Part shown: positions 8,134 through 17,540 of the stretch, piece after piece
Position numbering within the stretch: the first letter of the stretch is position 1
How the letters are laid out: every line of letters begins with the position of its first letter
Assembly: GCF_012927445.1 (NCBI RefSeq)
Contig: NZ_JABBPD010000004.1
Coordinates: 372,001-436,000 of the forward strand
DNA: 64,000 nucleotides
Direction: 5' to 3'
Source of the DNA: Rhodoferax sp.
GTDB lineage: Bacteria > Pseudomonadota > Gammaproteobacteria > Burkholderiales > Burkholderiaceae_C
Notes under the pieces: model-generated
What the model was told of the DNA's origin: nothing
The model's input: the letters and a program-made list of their open reading frames with translations, nothing else
Database searches by the model: none
Position numbers and translations under genes: made by a program

Positions 8134-9054
8134 ATGGAACGTGCCACACTCGACCGCGGCCTGATCGTGGCCAACTATGGCCGCCACTTTCTGGTGGAGA
8201 CGCCGGAGGGCAAGCGCCTGATCTGCCACTCGCGCGGCAAAAAAAGCCAGGGCCTGGTGGGCGACCGGGTGCTGTGGCAGGCCTCGCGCGACGAAGGCAC
8301 CATCGAGAAGATCGAAGAACGGAAAAACGTTTTTTACCGTCAGGACGAAATTCGGACCAAATCGTTTGCGGTCAATCTGGACCAGATATTGATCCTGATC
8401 GCGGCGGAGCCCGAGTTTTCCAGCAGCCAGCTCTCGCGCGCCCTGATCGCGGCCGAGGCCGAGCACATCACGCCCATCATCGCGCTCAATAAAAGTGATC
8501 TGGTCGAACCGTTCGCCCGCGCTTGGGAGTGGCTGCGGCCTTACCGACAAATGCATTACGGCGTGCTGCCGCTGTCGCTCAAACAATCGGGCGACGTCGA
8601 TCACGCGGAACTGCTCAAGCTGTTGCACGGCAAAACGACGCTGGTGCTGGGACCGTCGGGTGCCGGCAAGAGCACCTTGATCAACCTGCTGGCGCCCGGC
8701 GCCCTGGCGCAGACCGGTGAAATTTCACAGGCCCTCAATTCTGGCAAACACACCACCACCAGCACCACCTGGTACTGGGTGGACGACAGCAAAACCACGG
8801 CCTTGATTGATTCACCCGGCTTCCAGGAATTTGGCCTGAACCACATTGACCCGGCCCAGTTGGCGGCTTATATGCCGGACCTGAAACCGCATGTGGCCAA
8901 CTGCAAGTTCTACAACTGCAGCCACCTGCATGAACCGGGTTGTGGCGTGATGGCCGCCGTCAAACCGGATGGCAGCCCAGATGGAATAAGCGCAAATCGC
9001 TATAAAATTTATAGCGATTTGTATGCCGAACTAAGCCAGGCCCGCAAGTACTGA
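8134..9054 (+). CDS. rsgA: Ribosome small-subunit-dependent GTPase RsgA
   Basis: A circularly permuted GTPase that tests and matures the 30S subunit and releases RbfA. The GTPase motifs appear in the permuted order: NKSD (G4, 119-122), GPSGAGKS (G1, 173-180), DSPG (G3, 226-229). An N-terminal OB fold precedes them, and a C-terminal zinc site follows in [17 protein letters not shown] 8134 gives 306 aa. The last ten or so codons before the end include a perfect palindromic repeat ([15 protein letters not shown]), and the gene's final 24 bp overlap the convergent hisC gene. Confidence 0.96.
   Translation: MERATLDRGLIVANYGRHFLVETPEGKRLICHSRGKKSQGLVGDRVLWQASRDEGTIEKIEERKNVFYRQDEIRTKSFAVNLDQILILIAAEPEFSSSQLSRALIAAEAEHITPIIALNKSDLVEPFARAWEWLRPYRQMHYGVLPLSLKQSGDVDHAELLKLLHGKTTLVLGPSGAGKSTLINLLAPGALAQTGEISQALNSGKHTTTSTTWYWVDDSKTTALIDSPGFQEFGLNHIDPAQLAAYMPDLKPHVANCKFYNCSHLHEPGCGVMAAVKPDGSPDGISANRYKIYSDLYAELSQARKY
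8994..9020. repeat. Perfect 27-bp palindrome inside rsgA (dispersed repeat, copy 2)
   Basis: aaatcgctataaa (8994-9006) and tttatagcgattt (9008-9020) are exact inverted copies around a single base. The GCTATAAA core matches the ends of the other dispersed repeats. It is translated as N-R-Y-K-I-Y-S-D-L near the RsgA C-terminus. Confidence 0.8.
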
Positions 9055-10125
9055 GTCCAGCGCCTGCAGCAGCGCGTCGCATTGCGCGGGCGTGCCGATG
9101 CTGATGCGCAGGAACTGTTCAATGCGAGGCAGTTTGAAATGCCGCACCAGCACCCCGCGTGCGCGCAGGGCGGCCGCGATACCGGCCGCATCATGCTGCG
9201 GATGCCGCGCAAACACGAAATTAGCTTGCGACGGCAACACCTGGAAGCCCATATCTTCCAGCGCTAGCACCAGCCCTTCCCGGCTGCTCATCACCGCCCG
9301 ACGGGTCTGCTCAAAGTATGCCTGATCTTCAAACGCCGCCACCCCACCGGCAATCGCCAGTCGATCCAGCGGGTAGGAGTTGAAACTGTTTTTGACCCGC
9401 TCCAGCGCCGTGATCAGGTGGGCCTGGCCACAGGCAAACCCGACGCGCAAGCCGGCCAGTGAGCGCGACTTGGACAAGGTGTGCACCACCAGCAAATTGG
9501 GATACTGCGCAATCAGGGGCATGGCACTCTCGCCGCCAAAATCCACATAAGCCTCGTCCACCAGGACCACGCGTTGCGGATGCAAGCGCAGCAGTTGCTC
9601 GACCTGCCGTAGCGGCAAGCCGACCCCGGTGGGGGCATTGGGATTGGCAATCACCACGCCCGCCACGGCCGCACCGTCCGCCCGGGCATAGGCCGCGACG
9701 TCAAGGCTCAAGTCCGCCCTCAAGGGAACGGTTTCCACCGGAATGCCGTAGAGCCCGCAATACACCTTGTAAAAGCTGTAGCTGATGTCAGGCATCAGCA
9801 GCGGGCAGTCGTGCTGAAAAAAGGCGAAAAATGCGTGCGCCAGCACCTCATCGGAGCCATTGCCCAGAAAGACATGCTGCGCCGCCAGTCCGTGCTGCGC
9901 CGCAATGGCTTGGCGCAACGCCGTCGCTTCAGGATCGGGATAAAGCTGCAAACCCTGTTGCGCCGCTGCCTGAATCGCCGCAATGACGCGGGGAGAAGGC
10001 GGGTACGGGTTCTCGTTGGTATTGAGCTTGACTAAATTATCGATCTTGGGCTGCTCGCCCGGCACGTAGGGCACAAGTCGATTCACCACGGGGCTGAAAA
10101 ACGAAGATTTCAAAAGAGTGTTCAC
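9031..10125 (-). CDS. hisC: Histidinol-phosphate aminotransferase
   Basis: A PLP-dependent aminotransferase converting imidazole-acetol phosphate and glutamate to histidinol phosphate and 2-oxoglutarate (histidine pathway). The class I/II fold is shown by [14 protein letters not shown] near the N-terminus, [26 protein letters not shown], and the PLP-lysine region [14 protein letters not shown]. The length, 364 aa, is typical. The start is a GTG at 10125 with a poor ribosome site. It is isolated from other his genes, and its 3' end overlaps rsgA by 24 bp on the opposite strand. Some paralogues act on other amino acids, but the sequence fits HisC. Confidence 0.94.
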   Translation of the reverse strand: MNTLLKSSFFSPVVNRLVPYVPGEQPKIDNLVKLNTNENPYPPSPRVIAAIQAAAQQGLQLYPDPEATALRQAIAAQHGLAAQHVFLGNGSDEVLAHAFFAFFQHDCPLLMPDISYSFYKVYCGLYGIPVETVPLRADLSLDVAAYARADGAAVAGVVIANPNAPTGVGLPLRQVEQLLRLHPQRVVLVDEAYVDFGGESAMPLIAQYPNLLVVHTLSKSRSLAGLRVGFACGQAHLITALERVKNSFNSYPLDRLAIAGGVAAFEDQAYFEQTRRAVMSSREGLVLALEDMGFQVLPSQANFVFARHPQHDAAGIAAALRARGVLVRHFKLPRIEQFLRISIGTPAQCDALLQALDSVLAGLA

Positions 10126-10134
10126 TTCTGTTTT

Positions 10135-10176
10135 TGTAGCATCTCACGCATATATCATGCGGGCTACCGGTGTATT
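10135..10176 (-). repeat. Dispersed palindromic repeat, copy 3 (upstream of hisC)
   Basis: Reads GGTAGCCCGCATGATATATGCG on the minus strand up to the GATGCTAC end, and can fold through gtagc/gctac and cgcat/atgcg pairs. It lies in the 5' flank of hisC. Confidence 0.6.
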
Positions 10177-10188
10177 TGGCTTGTAAAA

Positions 10189-11175
10189 CTAGCCCAGCAG
10201 CCGCGCCAGCGTCAAGAGGGCGAGCAACACCATCCACATCACCACGGTGCGCCAGACCAAACCCACGATCACGGCCAAGTGCGCCAGTTCCGGCATTTGC
10301 CCCGGCGTCGATTCACCGGACATCTCCCCAAGCACCGGGGGTATCACGGATGGCTCATCGGCGGGGTAAGCCGCCATGCTGGCCGCATCCCCTAATCGGA
10401 TATTGACGGCGCCGGAAGTGGCCGCCAAAATAATGCCGTCGTTGTCACCGTCAGATTTCGGCTCGTAGTTGCGCCAGCCATCTATCGCTTCTTCAAAGCT
10501 GCCCACCACCGCGAAGCTGATCGCGGTAATACGGGCCGGCACCCAGTCAATGACCGCCCACGCCTCGGCCGCCGTCTGCTGCAAGGCTTCGCTGACAGGC
10601 TGATGCTGCGTTTTACTTTTGTGCTGCCAGTAGCGCACGACAAATTCACTCAACCGGTACAACACCGCACCCGCCGGACCAAAACCAAAGACGGCCAGCA
10701 CCGCGAACCAGGCCAGCACACCGAAGACATGCCGATGCGCCGCCAGCACCGAATATTCAATCACGTGACGCACAATTTCGCTGCGCGGCAGCTCGCTGGC
10801 GTCAATCTGCTGCCAATCTGCCAGCAATTCGCGGGCATGATCCTCGTCGCCGTCCGCCAGCGCATCGCGAATCTGGGTGAAATGGAAACTGAATTGCCTG
10901 AAACCCAATGTGACATAGAGCACCGCCACACTCCACAGCACGGCGACCGGCCAGCCTAAAAAGGCATCAAGCAACCAGTAGATGGCCAGGGCGGCCAACG
11001 ACGGGCCGCCCACCGCAAACCCCCAAGCCAGCCAGCCATGGAACGGCTTGCCCGCGTCAAAATTTCGGGTACTCCAGCGCACCCAGGCGCGCAGGCTCGC
11101 GTGAACCGGGTTGCCTCGGCCCAAAGGACGTGCCTGCTCCAACAACAAGGCAAAAAGGACAGCGATAAAGCTCAT
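10189..11175 (-). CDS. CobD/CbiB-family-like integral membrane protein
   Basis: A 328-aa membrane protein starting MSFIAVLFALLLEQARPL, which matches the N-terminus of CobD/CbiB-like proteins. CobD makes adenosylcobinamide from cobyric acid and aminopropanol phosphate, but there are no cobalamin genes nearby and the Burkholderiales copies in this setting have no proven role. Hydrophobic segments occupy the N-terminal third, the middle and the extreme C-terminus (RTVVMWMVLLALLTLARLLG), with a variable soluble stretch before the last. ATG 11175 is used; the gene starts 25 bp after the Nudix gene ends, implying an operon. An AmpE-like assignment is the main alternative. Confidence 0.7.
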   Translation of the reverse strand: MSFIAVLFALLLEQARPLGRGNPVHASLRAWVRWSTRNFDAGKPFHGWLAWGFAVGGPSLAALAIYWLLDAFLGWPVAVLWSVAVLYVTLGFRQFSFHFTQIRDALADGDEDHARELLADWQQIDASELPRSEIVRHVIEYSVLAAHRHVFGVLAWFAVLAVFGFGPAGAVLYRLSEFVVRYWQHKSKTQHQPVSEALQQTAAEAWAVIDWVPARITAISFAVVGSFEEAIDGWRNYEPKSDGDNDGIILAATSGAVNIRLGDAASMAAYPADEPSVIPPVLGEMSGESTPGQMPELAHLAVIVGLVWRTVVMWMVLLALLTLARLLG

Positions 11176-11200
11176 AGGGCAATCATAGCGGCACCGCGCG

Positions 11201-11917
11201 TCAAGCCGCCGACAACAAGCGGTAGAAATTACGCAACATGCCGGCTGTCGCACCCCAAATGAAACGTTCCGTCACATGTTCCCTGCTGTCATCCTGGTAA
11301 GGCATGGAGAACCATTCCCGGCGAACCCCCTCCCACTCAAAAACATGATGCCGGTGGTGAGCGGGATTCATCAAAAATTCGAGCGGCACTTCAAAGACAT
11401 CGGCCACCTCAAAGGCGTTGGGCGTCAACGTGAAGTCCGGCTGCACCAAGGCGACCACCGGCGTGATGATGAAGGCCGAGCCCGTCACATAGTGCGGCAT
11501 CACCCCCAATACATCCACAAAGGCGGGGTCCAACCCCACCTCTTCCTGCGCCTCGCGCAGGGCGGTGGCGAATGCATCGGCATCCTCTTTGTCGGCCTTG
11601 CCACCGGGAAAGGCAATTTGCCCGGAATGGGTTGACAGATGCATCGTGCGCTCGGTCAACAGGACGGTCGGGCGTTCGCGCATCACGATCGGCACCAGTA
11701 CCGAGGCATGCATCGGCTCCCGGTCCAAAAACTTTTTCTCTGCCAATAACTCGGGTTCCCAAACCGGGGGTGCCGCAAAGCGTTGCCGCAAAGCGGCAGG
11801 CTGCAAGGAAGCCAAAGGAACCGCAGGCAAGTGTGAATCGACACTGACGACCGGAATCTGGCGCGGGTCGAACGGCGGCAACTTGACCAGCGGGGCATCG
11901 GGAGAATTTGACGACAC
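11201..11917 (-). CDS. Nudix hydrolase, coenzyme A pyrophosphatase type (NudL/YeaB-like)
   Basis: Hydrolyses coenzyme A derivatives to phosphopantetheine and 3',5'-ADP in the family. The Nudix box is intact: GGKADKEDADAFATALREAQ continuing into EEVGLD, with the REaxEE core. The preceding LTERTMHLSTHSGQIAFPGG is the CoA-specific extension of this subfamily (UPF0035), which gives good specificity. The protein has 238 aa with a proline-rich leader before the domain. It is the first gene of a probable two-gene unit with the CobD-like gene and lies downstream of the rplS terminator on the same strand. Confidence 0.9.
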   Translation of the reverse strand: MSSNSPDAPLVKLPPFDPRQIPVVSVDSHLPAVPLASLQPAALRQRFAAPPVWEPELLAEKKFLDREPMHASVLVPIVMRERPTVLLTERTMHLSTHSGQIAFPGGKADKEDADAFATALREAQEEVGLDPAFVDVLGVMPHYVTGSAFIITPVVALVQPDFTLTPNAFEVADVFEVPLEFLMNPAHHRHHVFEWEGVRREWFSMPYQDDSREHVTERFIWGATAGMLRNFYRLLSAA

Positions 11918-11949
11918 GGTAATGAATTACAAAAAAGCAGGCAATAAAA

Positions 11950-11980
11950 AAGCCGCCACGAGCATCAGCTGGGGCGGCTT
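11950..11980 (-). terminator. Rho-independent terminator after rplS
   Basis: Stem aagccgcc (11950-11957) / ggcggctt (11973-11980) with a 15-nt loop. On the minus strand it ends in a T run (complement of the A run at 11945-11950). It closes the rpsP-rimM-trmD-rplS operon. Confidence 0.85.
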
Positions 11981-11997
11981 TTACAAAACAGGTCGCG

Positions 11998-12384
11998 TTA
12001 TGCGGTAACGGTCGTTGTTTTGATTTTCTTAGCTGGCAATTTTTCTTTAATACGAGCCGACTTGCCGCTGCGATCACGCAGATAGTACAGCTTGGCACGA
12101 CGCACGTCACCACGACGTTTGACTTCGATACCAGCGATCAGCGGGCTGTAGGTTTGGAACGTGCGCTCGACACCTTCGCCGCTGGAAATTTTGCGAACGA
12201 TGAAGCCGCTGTTCAGGCCGCGATTGCGCTTGGCAATCACAACGCCTTCATAGGCCTGCACACGTTTACGTGTACCTTCAACCACGTTGACACTCACGAT
12301 AACGGTGTCACCAGGGGCAAATTCGGGAATGACTTTCCCAAGACGAGCAATTTCTTCCTGCTCAAGGATTTGAATCAAATTCAT
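11998..12384 (-). CDS. rplS: 50S ribosomal protein L19
   Basis: A ribosomal protein at the 30S-50S interface. Recognised by [13 protein letters not shown] at the N-terminus, [30 protein letters not shown] and [16 protein letters not shown] 12384 follows the strong ribosome site GAGGTAACT and gives 128 aa, the normal size. It is the last gene of the conserved rpsP-rimM-trmD-rplS operon, separated from trmD by 138 bp, long enough to allow its own promoter or leader. Confidence 0.98.
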   Translation of the reverse strand: MNLIQILEQEEIARLGKVIPEFAPGDTVIVSVNVVEGTRKRVQAYEGVVIAKRNRGLNSGFIVRKISSGEGVERTFQTYSPLIAGIEVKRRGDVRRAKLYYLRDRSGKSARIKEKLPAKKIKTTTVTA

Positions 12385-12522
12385 AGTTACCTCAAATGAT
12401 CTTGGTCGCACCAGTGTCGGAATGACACAAAAGCTTCGTTGCCTACACAATGAAACGGCCGGCTAGAGGATCGGTTAGCCTCATATTATAGCCTGACCAT
12501 ACCGCAGACTCGCAACCGCCAG

Positions 12523-13269
12523 TCAGGCCGGCCCGGCAAGAAAGGCTTCGTCGGCCGGCGTCAAACGTCCGTCCAGTCGCGCCCGGGCAATCAGTTCTGG
12601 CCGAAGACGGGCCGTGATCGCCAGCCGCTGCTCGCGCCGCCAGCGCTCAATGTTGACATGGTGCCCCGACAGCAGGACATCCGGCACCGCCCGCCCCGAC
12701 CAGTTTTCTGGACGGGTGTAGTGCGGACAGTCCAGCAAACCATCCAACGAAGGATTAAAACTATCTTGCTGGTGGCTGTCGGCACTGTTCAGAACGCCCG
12801 GCTGCAGGCGGGCCACCGCATCCAGCAAAGCCATCGCGGCTATTTCGCCGCCTGACAGCACAAAGTCCCCGAGACTGATCTGCTCGGTCACCGATTCATC
12901 AATGAATCGCTGATCAAGCCCCTCATAGCGACCACAAATCAGGACAGCCCCCTGGCTGTCGGCCCAACGCTCGACCATGGCATGGTTCAGGGGCTGACCT
13001 ACGGGCGAAAAAAGAACCACCGGGACGGCGTCATTTCGCTGCGTCTGGATGCTTTTCAGGCATTGAGTCAAGGGCTCGGCCATCATGACCATGCCGGGAC
13101 CGCCGCCAAAAGGCCGATCATCGACGCGCCTGTAATTGCCTTCGGCAAAATCACGTGGATTGGCCAAGCGGACATCGACCTGCCCTGACTCAAACGCACG
13201 TCGGGTGATGCCGCTGGTCAGCAGCGGCGCAAATAACTCAGGGAAAAGCGTAACAATGTCGAACCGCAT
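12523..13269 (-). CDS. trmD: tRNA (guanine-37-N1)-methyltransferase
   Basis: A knotted SPOUT methyltransferase that methylates G37 next to the anticodon, using SAM, to prevent frameshifting. Signatures are [13 protein letters not shown] at the start, [29 protein letters not shown] and [16 protein letters not shown] in the SAM-binding knot, and [19 protein letters not shown] toward the C-terminal domain. ATG 13269 gives 248 aa. It follows rimM by 10 bp. Confidence 0.98.
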   Translation of the reverse strand: MRFDIVTLFPELFAPLLTSGITRRAFESGQVDVRLANPRDFAEGNYRRVDDRPFGGGPGMVMMAEPLTQCLKSIQTQRNDAVPVVLFSPVGQPLNHAMVERWADSQGAVLICGRYEGLDQRFIDESVTEQISLGDFVLSGGEIAAMALLDAVARLQPGVLNSADSHQQDSFNPSLDGLLDCPHYTRPENWSGRAVPDVLLSGHHVNIERWRREQRLAITARLRPELIARARLDGRLTPADEAFLAGPA

Positions 13270-13279
13270 GAGGCGACAC

Positions 13280-13843
13280 TTAAAAATCGGGTTGCCAGTC
13301 CACCAGAATGCGCCGTGCGGACAAATCAACGTTGTCGATGTAGACCGAAACAAACGGAATCATTCGCTCCTGCGTCTTGCCATCTTGCTCGTAATCCATC
13401 ACCAGGACGGTTTGTGCACCGGTAGAGAGTAATTCCTTGACCGTTCCTAGCGCCACGCCTTCGCGATTGACAACTTCAAGACCAATCAGATCGACCCAGT
13501 AGTATTCGTCTTTTTCAGCCGCAGGAAAACTGGACCGGGAGACGAAAATACGCGCCCCGCGCAGGGCTTCAGCGGCCGTGCGGTCAGTGACCTCACGGGC
13601 TGTCGCGACCACGGTATTGGAGTGAACCTTGGCTTCTGTGATCGCCAGTTTGACGACGCCAGAAAAGGTTTTGGCACCTCGTTCGGACGGCATTAAAAAC
13701 CAGCGCTTGGAAGAAAAAAGCGCCTCGGAGTCGGCGCTGTGCGGCAGGACTTTAAACCAGCCTTTGATGCCCCAGGCATCAGCGATGCGCCCAACTTCAA
13801 TAGCGTCCGCCGGTAGATCGGCGGCTTCAAGGCCGGGCAGCAT
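13280..13843 (-). CDS. rimM: Ribosome maturation factor RimM
   Basis: A 16S/30S processing factor that binds S19 and helps assemble the 30S head. The N-terminal domain carries [17 protein letters not shown] and the C-terminal PRC-barrel carries [14 protein letters not shown] and [16 protein letters not shown] 13843 gives 187 aa and sits 10 bp past the rpsP stop. A longer frame starting at a TTG inside rpsP (13882) lacks a ribosome site and was rejected. It is the second gene of the operon. Confidence 0.95.
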   Translation of the reverse strand: MLPGLEAADLPADAIEVGRIADAWGIKGWFKVLPHSADSEALFSSKRWFLMPSERGAKTFSGVVKLAITEAKVHSNTVVATAREVTDRTAAEALRGARIFVSRSSFPAAEKDEYYWVDLIGLEVVNREGVALGTVKELLSTGAQTVLVMDYEQDGKTQERMIPFVSVYIDNVDLSARRILVDWQPDF

Positions 13844-13853
13844 CGCAGTCAAA

Positions 13854-14105
13854 TCAAGCAGCTTTTTTGGCAGCTTGGGCAATCAGGCGTTCCACGGTGG
13901 GAGAAGCCTGAGCGCCAACGCTCTTCCAATGAGTCAAGCGGTCTTGGGCAATGCGGATGCTTTCTTCATTGACAGTCGCGCTTGGGTTGTAGAAACCAAT
14001 GCGTTCAATGAAACGGCCGTCACGACGGGTGCGCTTGTCAGCAACAACGATATTGAAGAAAGGGCGTGCTTTTGCACCGCCACGAGCGAGACGAATGACG
14101 ACCAT
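13854..14105 (-). CDS. rpsP: 30S ribosomal protein S16
   Basis: A small-subunit protein, 83 aa. It starts [20 protein letters not shown], followed by [15 protein letters not shown] and a [16 protein letters not shown] segment, all typical of S16. The ribosome site AAAGGATAA precedes the ATG at 14105. It is the first gene of the operon, so the operon promoter should lie in the 134-bp gap between this gene and the divergent acetyltransferase. Confidence 0.98.
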   Translation of the reverse strand: MVVIRLARGGAKARPFFNIVVADKRTRRDGRFIERIGFYNPSATVNEESIRIAQDRLTHWKSVGAQASPTVERLIAQAAKKAA

Positions 14106-14239
14106 GATTTATCCTTTGGGTGGCGGAATTTTATTTCCACCATTTAACTTAACATTTAATCCAGCGCTTGAGACACGCGACATGGCCACCCGGCCAGCGA
14201 CACACTGAACAACCTTCGATTATAACGTTTCCTATTTTT

Positions 14240-14764
14240 ATGACCTTAATCCGACCCAGTCAGCCCAACGACATCCCGGCGATTGCTGCCATTTATAGCC
14301 ACCACGTGCTGCATGGCACGGGCACTTTTGAGTTGGAGCCCCCGTCAGCAAGCGAGATGGCGAGCCGTCGTGCAGAGGTCTTGGCGAGAGGCCTGCCCCA
14401 CTTGGTGGCCACGCAGGGTGAGCACGTACTGGGTTTTGCATACTGCAACTGGTTCAAGCCACGCCCGGCCTACCGCTTCTCGGCAGAAGACTCGATCTAC
14501 CTGGACCCGAACGCCCAAGGCCTGGGTCTGGGGCGGGCGCTGCTGGCGGAACTTGCGGTACGGGCTGAACAAGCCGGCGTGCGAAAATTGATTGCTGTCA
14601 TTGGCGACTCGGCCAATGCAGGATCCATCGGCGTTCACCGGTCGGTCGGGTTTTCCCATGTCGGAATTTTAAAATCCTGCGGCTGGAAATTTGATCAATG
14701 GCGGGATGTGGTCATGATGGACAAGTTTCTGGGCTTGGGCAATACCCGCGCTCCATCAGCATAA
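14240..14764 (+). CDS. GNAT N-acetyltransferase, phosphinothricin/methionine-sulfone type
   Basis: An acetyl-CoA-dependent N-acetyltransferase, 174 aa. It begins MTLIRPSQPNDIPAIAAIYSHHV and carries HGTGTFELEPPS and the acetyl-CoA loop QGLGLGRALLAEL, then GVHRSVGFSHVGILKSCGWK, which is the arrangement of the PAT/YncA/bar group. These enzymes acetylate phosphinothricin, methionine sulfone or methionine sulfoximine; the natural substrate here is not evident. ATG 14240 is chosen as the point where homology begins. The gene diverges from rpsP and is followed within 10 bp by a TM2-domain gene. Confidence 0.88.
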   Translation: MTLIRPSQPNDIPAIAAIYSHHVLHGTGTFELEPPSASEMASRRAEVLARGLPHLVATQGEHVLGFAYCNWFKPRPAYRFSAEDSIYLDPNAQGLGLGRALLAELAVRAEQAGVRKLIAVIGDSANAGSIGVHRSVGFSHVGILKSCGWKFDQWRDVVMMDKFLGLGNTRAPSA

Positions 14765-14773
14765 TTGGCATTC

Positions 14774-15220
14774 ATGAAAAACAAAACTATCGCCGCCTGG
14801 CTAGCCTTCGTCGGGGGTCCTTTCGGACTGCATCGCTTTTATTTACAAGGCATGGGGGACCAACTTGGCTGGCTGCTGCCCTTGCCCACGGCCCTCGGCC
14901 TTTATGGGCTGGAACGGATGCAACAAAATGGACTGGACGATCTGTGGAGTTGGCTGCTGATCCCGCTGCTGGGCTTCACCATCGCCGGCTGCGCCCTGAC
15001 CGCCATTGTCTACGGCTTAATGACGCCTGAGAAATGGAATGCCCGCTTCAACCCGTCAGCGCCGCTGGACGCCGCGCCCGGCCACACCAACTGGCTCACC
15101 ATTGGCGCCATTGCCTTGGCGCTGCTGGTCGGCACCACGGTGTTGCTGAGCAGCATTGTGTACAGCTTCCAACATTACTTCGAGTACCAGGTCGAGGAAG
15201 CACAAATCTCATCGCAATGA
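14774..15220 (+). CDS. TM2-domain membrane protein
   Basis: A 148-aa membrane protein. The N-terminal TM2 domain is recognised by AWLAFVGGPFGLHRFYLQG, with two further hydrophobic stretches (WLLIPLLGFTIAGCALTAIV and IGAIALALLVGTTVLLSSIV). TM2 proteins have no firm biochemical role in bacteria. ATG 14774 is preferred over the TTG three codons earlier. It probably shares a transcript with the acetyltransferase. Confidence 0.8.
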   Translation: MKNKTIAAWLAFVGGPFGLHRFYLQGMGDQLGWLLPLPTALGLYGLERMQQNGLDDLWSWLLIPLLGFTIAGCALTAIVYGLMTPEKWNARFNPSAPLDAAPGHTNWLTIGAIALALLVGTTVLLSSIVYSFQHYFEYQVEEAQISSQ

Positions 15221-15225
15221 AATAA

Positions 15226-15278
15226 GGCGCTAGCCCTTACGCAACAAGCTCAATACGCTATATTTTATATAGCATTAA
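15226..15278 (+). repeat. Dispersed palindromic repeat, copy 4
   Basis: GGCGCTAGCCCTTACGCAAC, then AAGCTCAATAC and the hairpin gctatat (15257-15263) / atatagc (15267-15273) followed by an A-rich stretch. It fills the gap between two convergent genes and could also help terminate transcription. Confidence 0.75.
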
Positions 15279-16285
15279 AAAATCTGCAGACTGATCCAGT
15301 ACGCCGCCGCAGCCACCAGCGCACTGGCTGGAATCGTGAGAATCCAGGCCCAGATGATGTTGCCGGCGATGCCCCAGCGCACGGCACTGGCGCGCTGGGT
15401 GGCACCGACGCCGACGATCGCGCCCGTGATGGTGTGCGTGGTCGAGACCGGAATGCCCAGAATGGCGGCGGTGAAGAGCGTGATGGCCCCCCCGGTTTCG
15501 GCACAAAACCCGTGCACGGGTTTGAGCTTGGTCAGTCGTTGCCCCATCGTCTTGACAATGCGCCAGCCGCCGAACAAGGTGCCCAAGGCGATGGCCGTGT
15601 AGCAAGTCAACACCACCCAGGTCGGTGGCGATGAATCGCCGACCGCGGTGTAGCCGGTGGCAATCAACAGCATCCAGATAATCCCGATGGTTTTCTGCGC
15701 ATCATTGCCGCCATGGCCCAGACTGTAGGCGCCAGCCGACACCAACTGAAGACGGCGAAACCAGCGGTCGATACGGCTGGGGGTGCTGCGGCGAAAAGTC
15801 CAGGAGACCGCAATCAGCATCAACGACCCCAGCAAAAATCCCATCAGGGGCGAGACAAAGATAAAAATCACCGTCTTCATCACGCTGGCCAGCACCAGTG
15901 CCGACGCGCCTGCTTTGAGCAGGACCGCACCCACGATGCCACCGATCAGCGCATGGGACGAACTGCTGGGAATGCCGTAATACCAGGTAATGAAATTCCA
16001 GCTGATGGCGCCCACCAGCGCGCCAAAAACGACGTGCACATCCACCACGCCCGGCAAGGCCAAGCCTTTACCGATCGTAGCGGCCACACCGAATTGAAAG
16101 ATAAAAATGGCGACAAAGTTAAAAACTGCGGCAAAAAGCACCGCCTGCCCCGGCTTGAGCACGCCGGTGGACACCACGGTGGCAATCGAATTGGCAGCGT
16201 CATGAAACCCGTTCATGAAATCGAACAGGACAGCAAGCACCACCAGCAACACCACCACCCACAAACCTAGTTGAACCGAGGTCAT
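15275..16285 (-). CDS. pit: Inorganic phosphate transporter, PiT family
   Basis: Low-affinity metal-phosphate/proton symporter of the inner membrane, 336 aa with about ten hydrophobic segments. The duplicated PiT signature is clear: FDFMNGFHDAANSIATVVST near the N-terminus and GGNDAQKTIGI plus VSTTHTITGAIVGVG in the second half. ATG 16285 is 11 bp after the DUF47 gene, the usual partner in PiT operons. The last two codons lie at the edge of a dispersed repeat. Confidence 0.95.
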   Translation of the reverse strand: MTSVQLGLWVVVLLVVLAVLFDFMNGFHDAANSIATVVSTGVLKPGQAVLFAAVFNFVAIFIFQFGVAATIGKGLALPGVVDVHVVFGALVGAISWNFITWYYGIPSSSSHALIGGIVGAVLLKAGASALVLASVMKTVIFIFVSPLMGFLLGSLMLIAVSWTFRRSTPSRIDRWFRRLQLVSAGAYSLGHGGNDAQKTIGIIWMLLIATGYTAVGDSSPPTWVVLTCYTAIALGTLFGGWRIVKTMGQRLTKLKPVHGFCAETGGAITLFTAAILGIPVSTTHTITGAIVGVGATQRASAVRWGIAGNIIWAWILTIPASALVAAAAYWISLQIF

Positions 16286-16296
16286 CCGATGACGCC

Positions 16297-16944
16297 TCAG
16301 GAATTTTCGAGGACGATGCCCTCGATGACGTTGGCGACGTCTTCGCACTTGTCAGTGATGGTCTCCAGCAATTCGTAAATCGCCTTGAGTTTGATGACTT
16401 CCCGCACATCCGGCTCGTCCCGAAAGAGTCGACTCATGGCGCTGCGCATGATGCGGTCGGCGTCCGACTCAAGCTGATCGATCTCTTCACAAGTTTTCAG
16501 GGCCGCTTCAGCCGTCGCTGGATCGGCAATCTTGGCCAACATGTTCACCGCGTCACGCACCCGTTCGCAGCATTTCACACTGACGTCAGTCAGACGCACG
16601 ATCTCTTCCGTCATATGGTGGACGTCATACAAGGCCATGGTTTCAGCCGAATCCTGAATCAGGTCGGCAATATCGTCCATCGTGTTGATCAGCGTGTGAA
16701 TCTGCTCACGGTCAATCGGCGTGATGAAGGTCTTGTGGATGGCTTTATTGACTTCGTGGGTCACACGATCGGCCGCACCCTCGGCCTTGTCGACTTCCTG
16801 GTTGTATTTTTGACGCAGCGCCGGGTCACTGTAATTGGCCACCAGCAGAGAAAACGCGCGGGCCGCTTCCACAATCCGATCAGCATGCTGATTGAACATT
16901 TCAAAAAAATTGCCTTCACGCGGCAGCAACTTGGCAAACAGCAT
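16297..16944 (-). CDS. DUF47 (PhoU-like) accessory protein of Pit
   Basis: A 215-aa helical cytoplasmic protein of the DUF47/PhoU-like family, which accompanies PiT transporters and is thought to modulate phosphate uptake. It has the typical start FAKLLPREGNFFEMFNQHA, DREQIHTLINTMDDIADLIQ and KAIYELLETITDKCEDVANV with acidic metal-binding-type residues. ATG 16944 follows GGAGTGAGTG. It is the first gene of the pit operon. Confidence 0.93.
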   Translation of the reverse strand: MLFAKLLPREGNFFEMFNQHADRIVEAARAFSLLVANYSDPALRQKYNQEVDKAEGAADRVTHEVNKAIHKTFITPIDREQIHTLINTMDDIADLIQDSAETMALYDVHHMTEEIVRLTDVSVKCCERVRDAVNMLAKIADPATAEAALKTCEEIDQLESDADRIMRSAMSRLFRDEPDVREVIKLKAIYELLETITDKCEDVANVIEGIVLENS

Positions 16945-17049
16945 CACTCACTCCAGGGAAATATATCAGTCGTATGACGATTCAAAAATTTGGCAGAGTG
17001 TAACCGCCGCCCTCACGCCGCCCAGGGCAAGAACGGGGGCGAAAATGAC

Positions 17050-17418
17050 TCAGGCGCCGCGAAAGATGAAATAGACCGCACCCACCATGCAAAACGCCGC
17101 CCACAGGTAGTCCAGCTTGAACGGCTCCTTCAGGTACAGCATGGCAAACGGCACAAACACGGCAAGGGTAATCACCTCCTGCATGATCTTGAGCTGCCCC
17201 ACCGTGAAACCGGCCTGCTGAAAACCAATCCGGTTGGCGGGCACCTGAAACGCATACTCAAACAGCGCGATGCCCCAACTCACCGCGGCCGCGAGGTACC
17301 ACGGCGCGGTCGCCAGGTTTTTCAGATGGCCGTACCAGGCAAAGGTCATGAAGATATTGCTGCAAACCAGCAACAAGACGGTCTGCAGGGACAGGGGGAT
17401 GGATTGGAACGCGTTCAT
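17050..17418 (-). CDS. DMT-superfamily small membrane protein (DUF486)
   Basis: A 122-aa four-helix membrane protein (LQTVLLLVCSNIFMTFAWYG; YLAAAVSWGIALFEYAFQVP; VITLAVFVPFAMLYL; YLWAAFCMVGAVYFIF), the layout of DUF486/small multidrug-resistance-like DMT proteins. The substrate is unknown. ATG 17418 marks the start of the homologous part. It sits between the pit operon and the acnB terminator as a single gene. Confidence 0.85.
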   Translation of the reverse strand: MNAFQSIPLSLQTVLLLVCSNIFMTFAWYGHLKNLATAPWYLAAAVSWGIALFEYAFQVPANRIGFQQAGFTVGQLKIMQEVITLAVFVPFAMLYLKEPFKLDYLWAAFCMVGAVYFIFRGA

Positions 17419-17461
17419 GGCCTGAATTATCCGGCAGCCGGCATTGAGCGGGCGGCACAAA

Positions 17462-17497
17462 AAAGCGCCCCCGCAACCAACGTTGCGGGGGCGCTTT
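17462..17497 (-). terminator. Rho-independent terminator of acnB
   Basis: A perfect 16-bp stem, aaagcgcccccgcaac / gttgcgggggcgcttt, around loop caac. It lies 44 bp past the acnB stop and overlaps the 5' side of the DMT gene's upstream region. Confidence 0.93.
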
Positions 17498-17540
17498 ACT
17501 GAAGCTTCACCCAGCAGCAGCTGGGCCTCGCCGAGCGGGG

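Noticed and set aside
13844-13882. rimM start inside rpsP at a TTG
   Set aside because: No ribosome site; the ATG at 13843 fits the operon spacing and the family N-terminus.
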